Part shown: piece after piece, positions 7,900-15,551 of the stretch
Layout of the letters: every line of letters starts with the position of its first letter
How positions within the stretch are numbered: position 1 is the first letter of the stretch
DNA from: Chrysochromulina tobinii
Taxonomy: Eukaryota > Haptophyta > Prymnesiales > Chrysochromulinaceae
Reading direction: 5' to 3'
Length of the DNA: 18,348 nt
NCBI GenBank assembly: GCA_001275005.1
Contig: JWZX01002693.1
Span: 1-18,348 of the forward strand
Made by a program: the position numbers and the translations under genes
The notes under the pieces: model-generated
What the model saw: the letters and a program-made list of their open reading frames with translations, nothing else
What the model was told of the DNA's origin: nothing
Database searches by the model: none

Positions 7900-8850
7900 A
7901 TGGCGATTCCCTCTCCTCAGTCACTTTCCGACTGCTACGACATGAGCACCTTGATCGGTCGATTACGCTACAGTTGGTCCATCTTCTCGCCACTCAACCT
8001 ACGTCTCGGGCAGGCAGCCGTCGATGAGGCCAACGCGACCCTGGCAGACCCGAGCGCCTCTTACGGCCAGCGGCAGCAGGCGCTGACGGTGCGCGCAGCA
8101 TGCGCGCCGGCAGGTGAGCTCCTTCCGTGGCCAGTGCGTGCGTGCGGCTGGGCACTCGGCGGTACACCCATCATCGCATTCATGGTGAGCAATGCCAAGC
8201 ACTACCCCAACTCGTTGCTACGCATCTTCCTCGGCCAGCTTCTCAATCAGTCGCACCTCGCTGGTGCCACGTACTGCAACCGCGGTCGCGGCGTTTCTGC
8301 GGGCGGTGCCGATGTCGCCGCCATTGCCAAGGCGTACGTCGTGTCCATTAGCACTGCTGTGCCCATCGCCTTTGTGGCGGCGGTTTCAGCGCAGCGGTGG
8401 ACAGTCCTCAGGCCCCTCGCGCGCTACGCTCCGTATCCGGGCGTCGCTGCCGCCAACGCCCTCGCATGCGTCACGATGCGCCAGGCCGACGTGGCCGACG
8501 GCATTCCTGTCTTTGGTTCGGCCGCTGGAGCGCCGGCTGAGCAGCTGGGCACCTCGCGCGTCGCTGGCTGGGCGGCGGTTCGCGACACGGCGCTGACGCG
8601 GCTCTGCATGCCGGTGGGCAACTTTCTGATCGTGCCGTCGCTGTTGTACGCTCTCCAACGGCCGAACCGTGCGCTGGGCTTCGGGCCGCAGATCGCCGTG
8701 ACCGCCTCCATCTTCTGCTGCTGGCTTCCCTTCTCTGCGAGCCTCTTCCCGCCCACCGGCACGCTGCCCGTCACGGCGCTCGAGGAGGAGCTGCGCGCAC
8801 ATCTCGAACGGGCCGGCGTGCGGGAGGTGAGCTATTCGAGAGGGGTATGA
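7900..8850 (+). CDS. Sideroflexin-family mitochondrial carrier
   Basis: Sideroflexins are inner-mitochondrial-membrane proteins; the human SFXN1/3 members carry serine into mitochondria for one-carbon metabolism. Family hallmarks visible here are the N-terminal R-L-R-Y-S-W-S-I-F-S-P-L-N-L (residues about 21-34), L-N-Q-S-H-L-A-G-A-T-Y-C-N-R-G (115-129, matching the family Asn-rich N-Q-S ... Y-x-N-R), A-P-Y-P-G-V-A-A-A-N-A-L (177-188) then M-R-Q, S-R-V-A-G-W (219-224) and a C-terminal hydrophobic segment ending in L-F-P before L-E-E-E-L. Four to five hydrophobic spans are present. The first ATG is 7900 (316 residues), matching the usual length near 320; the frame extends upstream only to a TTG. 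Oddity: the family H-P-D-T-G-E signature aligns with C-A-P-A-G-E (68-73). The substrate is unproven. The stop lies 91 bp before the ferredoxin-like gene. Confidence 0.93.
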   Translation: MAIPSPQSLSDCYDMSTLIGRLRYSWSIFSPLNLRLGQAAVDEANATLADPSASYGQRQQALTVRAACAPAGELLPWPVRACGWALGGTPIIAFMVSNAKHYPNSLLRIFLGQLLNQSHLAGATYCNRGRGVSAGGADVAAIAKAYVVSISTAVPIAFVAAVSAQRWTVLRPLARYAPYPGVAAANALACVTMRQADVADGIPVFGSAAGAPAEQLGTSRVAGWAAVRDTALTRLCMPVGNFLIVPSLLYALQRPNRALGFGPQIAVTASIFCCWLPFSASLFPPTGTLPVTALEEELRAHLERAGVREVSYSRGV

Positions 8851-8941
8851 GGTGATTGGTGGGCTCGTAAAACTTAAGTAGTTCGAAAAATGGTTATTCA
8901 CATGAAGGACATGTGCAAGGACCTTTTTCCAAGAGATTTCT

Positions 8942-9465
8942 ATGCGAGGCCTCGTTGTCGCGCTTGCAGCCGTGTGCTGCTCAGTGAACGCTTACCACGT
9001 CGAGCCGGTCGGCGTGCGACACAACCGCCTCAGGAATCCTCCGAAGGCGAACATGTTCTTCGACATCTTGAAGAAGAAGGGCGACCCGGTTGAGGTGGTC
9101 GTGAAGACCTTCGACGGTGACATCACGGTGCAGGGCTACCAGGGCGGCGAGATGATCAAGGCCATGGAGCAGTCGGGCGTGATTTTTGGCTGCAAGGAGG
9201 GCACGTGTGGCTCGTGCGAGGTCAAGCTCGAGGGTCGCGTGGTGCGGTCTTGGTAAGCTAACTGCACCGTTGCGCCCCTCGCAGCTTCAATTCACATGAG
9301 ATGCCTGCACTCTTGCGATGCACGCCAACCGGCGTGGTCCTCTCTGCTGACGCGTGATTCGTCGAGCTTCTCGTCTTTCGCAGCGTTGCGAAGTTTCCAA
9401 AGAAGCCCATGGTCAACGTGGACATCACGGACAACGAGCTGCTGAAATCTCGGCGCGAGGACTAG
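8942..9465 (+). CDS. [2Fe-2S] ferredoxin-like protein with signal-peptide leader, two exons
   Basis: Joined exons 8942-9252 and 9384-9465 encode 130 residues. The core has a beta-grasp start (P-V-E-V-V-V-K-T-F-D-G-D-I-T-V, about 49-63), then F-G-C-K-E-G-T-C-G-S-C-E-V with cysteines at 84, 89 and 92, and a fourth cysteine at 104 built across the splice junction. Spacing C-x4-C-x2-C-x11-C matches the ferredoxin domain of succinate dehydrogenase/fumarate reductase iron-sulfur subunits rather than plant-type ferredoxin, where the last gap is near 29. Residues 1-17 form a hydrophobic signal peptide ending V-N-A, with Tyr next and a basic stretch after it, as in bipartite plastid leaders of algae with complex plastids. 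A plastid electron carrier is the likeliest role but the partner is unknown. Upstream in the probable 5' UTR an out-of-frame ATG lies at 8890. It converges with the AFG1 gene. Confidence 0.88.
9253..9383 (+). other. Spliceosomal intron of the ferredoxin-like gene
   Basis: A 131-nt phase-2 intron runs from GTAAGC at 9253 to TTTCGCAG ending at 9383. A CTGAC branch-point candidate lies near 9347-9351, about 33 nt before the acceptor. Removing it joins TG to C, creating the fourth cluster cysteine codon and restoring a frame that reads V-A-K-F-P-K-K-P-M and on to TAG at 9463-9465. Retention stops translation at TAA 9254-9256. Confidence 0.88.
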
Positions 9466-9722
9466 TGTGGAAGCACATATCAGCGGTTCCGATAGAGATG
9501 ATAGAGAGTGACTGTCAGTATGGCATACAATTATACATCTGTAGCCGGATACATGCCCTTCTTGCCGTGGCGCGTGCCCCAACGACGCCCTGGTGTCCGT
9601 GACTCTCCGCTCTCGGCGCACCCAGCAGGCGCAGGCCATACCGGCACCACAACGCAGGCCATGCGCGCAGGCCCCTCGCGCCACACCCCATCGCCTCCAC
9701 AGCGCAGGTCGCGGGCAGTGGC

Positions 9723-12455
9723 TCACGCACGCGCCATGGCCGACACATGCGGCCGCAGCGGCCCCGCACGGCCGAGCCATTCGGCCGACTGCATCTCGGT
9801 CAGGCGCGAGAGGGCGCGCCGGAAGGCAAAGACCTCATCCTCTCCCGTGAACAGAGAGTCACGCACAAGCGCCTTGCGCGAGTCTGCACTCACGCGAGCC
9901 GTATGCGCACCCGCGCGGCTGCTGGCGAGCGAGTTGGCGGTGACGCCGATCGGGTTGAGAACGGCCGCCTTGCCCGCCTCGCCCTCGAACTCGAGGCCCT
10001 CGAGGGCCTCGTGTACCGAGCCGTGCGCGTCGGGATCGGCGCTCGCTCCGCGGAAGAGCTGCGAGAGCGGCACGGCCGCTGTCGTGACGAGTTTCGTACG
10101 ATGGTTGTAGAGCTGGTCGACGAGAGTGATGAAACGCCGCGCCTGGTCCCGCTGCTGCATCGAGAGCTGCGGGACGTCGAGCAGGAAGACCGTGTGGAAC
10201 TGTTGCGCGAGGGCAATGTAATCCGACGCGCCGAGTGGCGAATCGCACAGAGCGGCGAAGGAGAGCTTGGCCACGCCGTGCTCAGGCGAGGCGAGCACGC
10301 GCACCATGCGCCCATAGCCGAGCCGTGTGTCCATGGGCGTCGCGTGCTGCCCTCCGAGCGCGGCAAAGCGCGCGGCGGCCGTCTGTGCAGTGGCCTCACA
10401 GAGGGGGCACAAGTACAACGGCTCATCCGCAAGCTGGCCGACCGTTCGATAGTCGACTTGCTCGCCCGCCGCGTTGCTTGGAGACTGAAGGTGCATCATG
10501 TCGCACAATCCGAGCACTCGTGCGGTGAAGCGCGCCTGCGGGTGCTCGCGGTGCAAGACCGATTTGGCAAACTCATCGGGGGTCCGATTACATGTGGCGA
10601 CGAGCACCCAGCCAGCCTCGAAGAGCCTGTGGAGCACACCCGCAGTGATCGTCGCGTCCGCCACGTCCATCATCTGCACCTCATCGAAGCAGAGCACCCC
10701 CGCAGATACCGGTCGCCCTTCGGGGTCCTCCACGAGTGGAGCAGGCGCCGCTGCCGCCTCGTCGAGCGCCGCCGCCACGTTGGCCGTCGCACTGCCGCCG
10801 GCATCGGCGGTACGTGCGGCAGCGGTAGCGTCTGCATGCACGATGGATGTTGAGATCGCGTCGAGCGCAGCATGGAAGTCCTCATGGCGCTCTGGCGCCG
10901 AGGACTCGGTCACGAGCCTCCGCACCAGCTCTGCGATCGCGTCCCATGGCCGAGCAGCTGCAGAGGCGGCAGCGGAAGCGGCAGGGGCGGCGGCTGCGGT
11001 GGCGGCGGCGGCGGCGGGTGTGACGGAGAAGGCGTCATCCATATCGACGGACGCTCTCTGAGCGAGTGAGGACACGACGTGCCGTTCCCACTTGAGTCGT
11101 GCGGCGATGGCGAGCGAATGCGAGTGCAGCCGCTTATGGCACTCCTGGATGAACGCGTTGAAATGGACGCGCCGAACCTGCAACACGCCACTCTCCCCCA
11201 CCGCCGCCGCTGGCGCCGGCGCCGCCGGCGCCGCCGCTGCACGCTCACGCGCCGCGACCACATCGGCGGCGATCGCGTCGGCAAAGAGGTCCATCAGGAG
11301 CGTCTTGCCTGCGCCCACATCGCCGTGGATGAAAAGGCCACGTGGAGGTGGCGGCGGCGGCGGCGGTGGCGCGGGCAGCTCATACGAAGCTGCTGCCGAG
11401 GCAGACAGGGCGTCGGACGCTACGGCGGCGCGCTCGGCGCCGCCGGCGCTTGCGCCGCTCGGCGCCTGTGTGCCGTCGAGTGGCCTCCGTAGGAGCGCTG
11501 AGCCGAGGCCACTCACCCAAAAGGGATGCCGCCGCTCCTGCTCACTCAGGTCTTGGAGCGTCGGTGGAGCGACCGCTTGCCCGGTCGAGTAGGACGACCT
11601 CGAGCTCACTGCGGCGCGGATGCTACCGGTACCGGTGCCGTCGCCCACGGTCACCTTTGCTGGTGTCACGTTGGCCATCACCTTTTCCGGCGACGAGGCG
11701 CACGATCCCTGTCCGGCGCAGCTTCCACTAGAACCGCAGCTGCTGGCACTGCTTCCGCCGCTGGCGCTGGCGATGGCGCTGGCACTTGCGCTGCTCACGC
11801 TGCTGCCGCTGCCGCTGCTGCTACTGCTGTCGCTGCTACTGCTGCCGCTGCTACTGTTTTCGCTGCTACTGCTGCGGCTGCTGCAGCCACCACCACCGCC
11901 GCCACTGGAGCAGCCGTCGCCGCCGCCGCCGCTGCCGCCGCTGCCCCGGCACGCTGTGACGTCCTGCATGAGTGTCTGCTGTTCCTTTCGCGGGATCGCA
12001 TCGATAGTAATGCCATGCACCTGCTGGCCGGCGCTTGCGGACGCCACCGTCTGTGATGGCACTGCGGGGCTGCCCCTGCCGATCATCCTCTCAAACCAGA
12101 GCTGCCACAGAGGCAGCGCAGCGCGGCGTGCTGCCTCACGTGCGGCTGCCTCCTCGCGTAAGCGCATGACCTCAGCGACGCGCGCGTGCCACACGCGAAG
12201 ATCGCTAGCATAGCCGCGCGTGAGCTCGCTGTGCTTGCGCAGTTCCATTCGCAGCTGCTGCAGTCGGTAGGCTAGCTCGCGTTGCTGTGGATTGTACTGA
12301 AGCTCGCCGCGATCCACGAGTGCGTCGTACTGCTCCGTCAAGGTGGAGGAGCGCGAGGAGAGCGCGCGGCGCATGGAGCGTACGGGCATCGCGTAGAGGA
12401 CGGCAGGTCGGCGGGCGAAAAGGGCGGCGCCGAGCCGAAGGACGCCGAGCGACAT
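9723..12455 (-). CDS. AFG1: AFG1/LACE1-type mitochondrial AAA ATPase with large insertions
   Basis: AFG1 (AFG1L/LACE1) ATPases act in mitochondria in protein quality control, including turnover of respiratory-chain subunits. Seen: Walker A G-D-V-G-A-G-K-T at residues 378-385; R-V-H-F-N-A-F-I-Q-E-C-H-K-R-L-H near 427-443, matching the family V-H-F-x-x-F motif; Walker B V-L-C-F-D-E-V-Q with Asp591/Glu592; V-A-D-A-T-I (598-603); sensor-1 V-A-T-C-N-R-T-P-D-E-F (619-629); and the C-terminal R-R-F-I-T-L-V-D-Q-L-Y-N-H near 773-790. The chosen start, 12453-12455, has G at -3 and gives a basic, acid-free presequence (M-S-L-G-V-L-R-L ... A-R-R-P); a weaker-context ATG at 12501-12503 is possible. At 910 residues it is about twice the usual size, owing to a Ser/Gly-rich segment (about 165-250) and Ala/Pro-rich inserts around the P-loop and before Walker B. 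Divergent with the coiled-coil gene. Confidence 0.95.
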   Translation of the reverse strand: MSLGVLRLGAALFARRPAVLYAMPVRSMRRALSSRSSTLTEQYDALVDRGELQYNPQQRELAYRLQQLRMELRKHSELTRGYASDLRVWHARVAEVMRLREEAAAREAARRAALPLWQLWFERMIGRGSPAVPSQTVASASAGQQVHGITIDAIPRKEQQTLMQDVTACRGSGGSGGGGDGCSSGGGGGGCSSRSSSSENSSSGSSSSDSSSSSGSGSSVSSASASAIASASGGSSASSCGSSGSCAGQGSCASSPEKVMANVTPAKVTVGDGTGTGSIRAAVSSRSSYSTGQAVAPPTLQDLSEQERRHPFWVSGLGSALLRRPLDGTQAPSGASAGGAERAAVASDALSASAAASYELPAPPPPPPPPPRGLFIHGDVGAGKTLLMDLFADAIAADVVAARERAAAAPAAPAPAAAVGESGVLQVRRVHFNAFIQECHKRLHSHSLAIAARLKWERHVVSSLAQRASVDMDDAFSVTPAAAAATAAAAPAASAAASAAARPWDAIAELVRRLVTESSAPERHEDFHAALDAISTSIVHADATAAARTADAGGSATANVAAALDEAAAAPAPLVEDPEGRPVSAGVLCFDEVQMMDVADATITAGVLHRLFEAGWVLVATCNRTPDEFAKSVLHREHPQARFTARVLGLCDMMHLQSPSNAAGEQVDYRTVGQLADEPLYLCPLCEATAQTAAARFAALGGQHATPMDTRLGYGRMVRVLASPEHGVAKLSFAALCDSPLGASDYIALAQQFHTVFLLDVPQLSMQQRDQARRFITLVDQLYNHRTKLVTTAAVPLSQLFRGASADPDAHGSVHEALEGLEFEGEAGKAAVLNPIGVTANSLASSRAGAHTARVSADSRKALVRDSLFTGEDEVFAFRRALSRLTEMQSAEWLGRAGPLRPHVSAMARA
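11735..11950 (-). repeat. Ser/Gly-rich triplet low-complexity tract within the AFG1 gene
   Basis: GCT/GCC/CTG-type triplets repeat over roughly 215 bp of the plus strand, encoding runs of serine with glycine on the minus strand. The tract lies in the N-terminal extension before the ATPase core. It is probably a disordered, length-variable insertion; edges are approximate. Confidence 0.7.
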
Positions 12456-12727
12456 CGCGGTATGGGCAACTTCTCGGAAAGGCACACCACTCTGGCCCCC
12501 CATTCGTTCCCCCCACCTCAACCACCCTCGCCTTTTGGGGGAGGTGGGGGATGAGTAGGGGATGAGGCACGCGCCGCTCCAGGCGATTTTAAGGCTCGCA
12601 TGCAAGCTAGTAACCCGTCGTCATCACATTGGAAGTTCGTGCAGATCTGGTTGGGTGGGACAAAGAAGCCACCAGCTCAGCTTCCAAGAGCAACCGACCC
12701 CTTTCGAGCCCACGAAGCAACTTGGCC
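12456..12727. promoter_or_regulatory. Divergent promoter region between AFG1 and the coiled-coil gene
   Basis: These 272 bp lie between opposite starts at 12455 (minus) and 12728 (plus). A 10-bp perfect inverted repeat, CCCCCACCTC at 12510-12519 and GAGGTGGGGG at 12541-12550, is separated by 21 bp. A GGGGATGAG motif repeats at 12547-12555 and 12558-12566. No TATA box is evident. Promoter function is inferred from gene orientation. Confidence 0.6.
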
Positions 12728-13981
12728 ATGGCGGAAGCTGACACGACCGGGCGGCGCCTCCGCACTTTGACTGGGCTCCTGGAGCGCCTCGGCGATGTAA
12801 CCAACGAGGCGTTGGAGCACCAGCTCACAAGTGCACTCAACGTTGCAAGGCGATCGAGCACCGTCCATGCAGTCCACATAGCGAGGGCGCAGGAGGTTCT
12901 CGAGGCAGCTGCCGAGGCGCGAACTGGTGCGAACGCCGCGCGCGAGAGAGCGGCGGCAGAAGCCAGGGCTGTGAAAGCTTCGTGGGATCAGGCGAAGGCG
13001 AAGGAGGTTCAAGACGCCAGGGAGGCCATCCTAAAGGCCGCCGCAGGGTCGACCGACGAGAAGCTCAAGAAGGCAGCTGTCGACATGCAGGAGAGGGAGA
13101 TCCTCGACGCCCGGCTTGCCATTAAGCGAGCTGCCGTGCAGGCTCGATCGGAGGCCGACGAGATGCGATGGGCCGTTGTCAAGTTGAAAGAAGAGGCAGC
13201 CAAGAAACTTGGAGAGGTGGTCGCTGCTCAGAGGGCGTGGGAAGAAGCGCGGCGCCATAAGATCCAGAGGGCAGAGGAGGCGAGGCGCTTGGAGGCGGAG
13301 GAGCGGGCGAGAGAGGTGGCCGAGGCAGCTGCTTTTATGCAGGAGGCCAAGCACCGGGCGGCGGACAGGCGCGCGAGAGTAGAGGCAGAGACGGCCGCTG
13401 CCGCTGAGGCTGCGGCCAAGGCATGCCGGCAAGCCGAAGAGAGAGCGCGAAGGGAGATGGCCATGAGCATGATGCTCCTCGAGGACTCGCCCTACGCCAA
13501 CTTTCTGCGTCGGCAGCAGTTACGGATCGCCCTTCAGAGCGCATGTTCGGGGAGTGAGCTGGGGGGCGGCGGTTCCGCACCGATGGCGATGGGTAAGCTG
13601 CCCTCCATCGAGAAGCTCCTGCGGCCCGCCTCTCGGCAACCTGCCCTCGCACTAGAGAAGCTCGTCGAGCTCGAGCGTGGCCTCTTGCTTCGGCAAGGTA
13701 GTCTTGAAGGTAGTACGAGTGCAGCATCAGTGCCCTCCAGGGTGCCCACGCGAGGTAGAGGCATGCCTTCTCGAGGGGCGATGCTCCCCGATTCCGAGAG
13801 CACCCATCTCTCGCAGCTATCGAAGACTGTGTCGCCGCGCGAGTCGCCGTCGCCGGCGTTGTTTGTGAGTGCAAGCGCACCCGGCCCTCTGAGGCAGTCG
13901 ACCGATACGAAGGTGCGCTCGTCGGGACGCGTGGCCGCGCGCCTACTCGGTGGGTGGCGGAGGAGAGTCGTTGTGACGTGA
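12728..13981 (+). CDS. Ala/Glu/Arg-rich coiled-coil protein of unknown function
   Basis: Not recognised beyond its coiled coil. The first ATG is 12728, with G at both -3 and +4, giving 417 residues; the frame upstream has only a TTG. Residues about 35-260 are a nearly continuous helix rich in Ala, Glu, Arg and Lys (for example A-R-E-R-A-A-A-E-A-R and E-E-A-R-R-L-E-A-E-E-R-A), with few helix breakers, as in long coiled coils or single alpha-helices. A conserved-looking segment follows, E-D-S-P-Y-A-N-F-L-R-R-Q-Q-L-R-I near residues 258-273. The C-terminal third is Ser/Pro/Arg-rich and probably disordered. No membrane segment or enzyme motif is present. A cytoskeletal, centrosomal or flagellar role would be typical for such architecture but is not shown. 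Head-to-head with AFG1. Confidence 0.8.
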   Translation: MAEADTTGRRLRTLTGLLERLGDVTNEALEHQLTSALNVARRSSTVHAVHIARAQEVLEAAAEARTGANAARERAAAEARAVKASWDQAKAKEVQDAREAILKAAAGSTDEKLKKAAVDMQEREILDARLAIKRAAVQARSEADEMRWAVVKLKEEAAKKLGEVVAAQRAWEEARRHKIQRAEEARRLEAEERAREVAEAAAFMQEAKHRAADRRARVEAETAAAAEAAAKACRQAEERARREMAMSMMLLEDSPYANFLRRQQLRIALQSACSGSELGGGGSAPMAMGKLPSIEKLLRPASRQPALALEKLVELERGLLLRQGSLEGSTSAASVPSRVPTRGRGMPSRGAMLPDSESTHLSQLSKTVSPRESPSPALFVSASAPGPLRQSTDTKVRSSGRVAARLLGGWRRRVVVT

Positions 13982-13989
13982 CGCAATTC

Positions 13990-14083
13990 ATCGTTTCACA
14001 GTTCACGTTCACGTTCACGTTCACGTTTAATTGCCATCCCGGCAAGACGCACGACCACAGGTCCCGTGGATCGTTTCACAGTT
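13990..14083 (+). repeat. Duplicated 14-mer and four tandem GTTCAC hexamers
   Basis: ATCGTTTCACAGTT occurs at 13990-14003 and again at 14070-14083, exactly 80 bp apart. Directly after the first copy starts a perfect (GTTCAC)4 run at 14001-14024. Both lie in the spacer between the coiled-coil gene stop and the next gene start at 14197, so they could belong to its promoter or to the preceding 3' UTR. Confidence 0.85.
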
Positions 14084-14196
14084 AAGCGTCCGCGAACTTT
14101 TACAACACTGCTGTGAAAGCCGTTTCGTGCGGCGCGCAAGATGATGCGTGTCTGCTGGCGCGTTCAGTCGCGCTTGCTGGGCTGCCTCCTCACGGC

Positions 14197-14970
14197 ATGT
14201 CCGCCGTCGCGCTCATAGCATCGGTGCAAGCATCGGTCGCCGCGGCGCTCGCACGCGGTGTCTCGATTGACGCGATTGAGAGCCGCCTCGCTGTGTGCTG
14301 TTCAGAGATGAATATGTTGACCGCCGGCACAAAGCGCAATCTTCTTGTCGGCGCGGCAGCAGAGGCAAGTCCCGTGCCGAGACGTCGCCCAGGAGCCGGG
14401 GAGCCTCGGCTCTCTCCCGTCGCCATGGATAATGCACCCTCAGCTGTAACCGCTGGCACTGCGCCGCAGAAACAGGGCTCACCAGGCCGCCGCCAGCAGC
14501 TGCCGCCATCGGGCCTGACGCCGCGGAATCCCGCCGAGTCAGGAGCGGGCGTCTCTCCGGACCCAGCGCGCTCTCCTTCGACTCCGTCCAAGTCAAAGCT
14601 CACCCCGATCGCAAAGGCAGAGAGCCTTGGCGCCTCAACGTCCGCACCCCAGTTGTCCGTACCCTCCTCTTCCGGGAAGGCATCGGCAGCCCAGGGCGCG
14701 TTGAAGACGCCAAAGAGCGCCGCGTCCTTGGTGGTCGAGAGCAGCTCGTTGCGCAAGGACTTGATCTCCGTCACGCACGAGCGCTGCCCGCTCGATGAGT
14801 ACACGCGTCGACTTGACGAATTCCTACGGCTCGGCAAGTCGCGCACGCAGCTCGAAAAGGATCAGAAGGGTCTGGGGAACCCGACCATGCCGTCGTTCAA
14901 CCTGCCCGACTTCGACGAGGAGCTCCGCGCACGAGCGAAGAGGAAAATGCTGCTTACGAGTATACTCTGA
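14197..14970 (+). CDS. Hypothetical Ser/Pro-rich protein, 257 residues
   Basis: Not recognised. The frame opens after a TAA at 14083, but the first ATG is 14197; the earlier GTG at 14113 is not a likely eukaryotic start, and an upstream exon is possible. Residues 1-60 look helical (M-S-A-V-A-L-I-A-S-V-Q-A-S-V), including G-V-S-I-D-A-I-E-S-R-L, which could be a small folded unit. Residues about 60-190 are Ser/Pro/Ala-rich and probably disordered. The C-terminal 60 residues look ordered and charged, with C-P-L-D-E-Y-T-R-R-L-D-E-F-L-R-L-G-K-S and later P-S-F-N-L-P-D-F-D-E-E-L-R-A-R-A-K-R-K. Stop at 14968-14970. Coding status rests on the ordered ends and codon composition, not on homology. Confidence 0.6.
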   Translation: MSAVALIASVQASVAAALARGVSIDAIESRLAVCCSEMNMLTAGTKRNLLVGAAAEASPVPRRRPGAGEPRLSPVAMDNAPSAVTAGTAPQKQGSPGRRQQLPPSGLTPRNPAESGAGVSPDPARSPSTPSKSKLTPIAKAESLGASTSAPQLSVPSSSGKASAAQGALKTPKSAASLVVESSSLRKDLISVTHERCPLDEYTRRLDEFLRLGKSRTQLEKDQKGLGNPTMPSFNLPDFDEELRARAKRKMLLTSIL

Positions 14971-15551
14971 GCCTTCGAGCGGCGCACTATGCGCGTCCCA
15001 GGCCGATGCGGCGACCGATGCCGCACCACCACTTCCCTCAGACCCTATGACCAAATCAGGCACCATCCCTTTTCAGGCCCCCTCCGGCTCCGCCACCATG
15101 TACTCTGCCCCTCAGACACTCTCTTCCGAAGTTCAGGACCTACGCTGCGCGCGTGCGAGGGACGGCGCCTCCCTGTGCACAGCGTCGCCTCTGCACACGC
15201 TGCTCGGCGACAGCTGCATCTCATGTGACCCCGTTTTAACTTCACAGGCAAAAGGGGTTGAACACTTTCACAGCCAAAGTTATGAGCCAAGGGGAGGTGC
15301 GAGAGAAACGTACCCCCCGGAGTGCACGTGGTCGTCACGTTCATTCTGAGCCCTCGTCAGATAGTTTTTCACCCACTCGAGCTCGAGATGCAACGCCAAG
15401 TTACCGGTACTGGGTGTGGGGACTTCGACTGTTGCGGATGGGAAGTGCCCAGGGGGTGGGGGTAACGGTCCCTTCGGGAACACTTCACACCTTCACACCT
15501 TTCAAGCCTTCACAAGAGCTTTCAAACGATCCAGAAAACACGCAGCCCAAC
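14971..15551. other. Intergenic region upstream of the PDZ-repeat gene
   Basis: No confident gene is seen. The region should hold the 3' UTR of the preceding gene and the 5' region of the PDZ gene. The PDZ frame is open back to a TAA at 15237-15239, with extra in-frame ATGs at 15282 and 15438, so part of this may be coding. It contains a possible hairpin at 15229-15257 and TCACAG motifs at 15242-15247 and 15268-15273. The CT/CA-rich stretch 15481-15540 looks like untranslated leader. Confidence 0.45.
15229..15257. other. Possible hairpin
   Basis: CCCC-G-TTTT at 15229-15237 can pair with AAAAGGGG at 15250-15257 around a 12-nt loop, with the G at 15233 bulged. The stem is short and the function unknown; it may be chance. 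Confidence 0.3.

Noticed and set aside
9747-10853. 368-residue plus-strand frame opposite the AFG1 core
   Set aside because: It lies opposite the Walker B, sensor-1 and C-terminal motifs of AFG1 and shows only Arg/Glu-rich shadow composition.
13335-14045. 236-residue minus-strand frame opposite the coiled-coil gene
   Set aside because: Its first part translates the GTTCAC hexamer array and the rest mirrors the coiled-coil codons; no ordered domain is seen.
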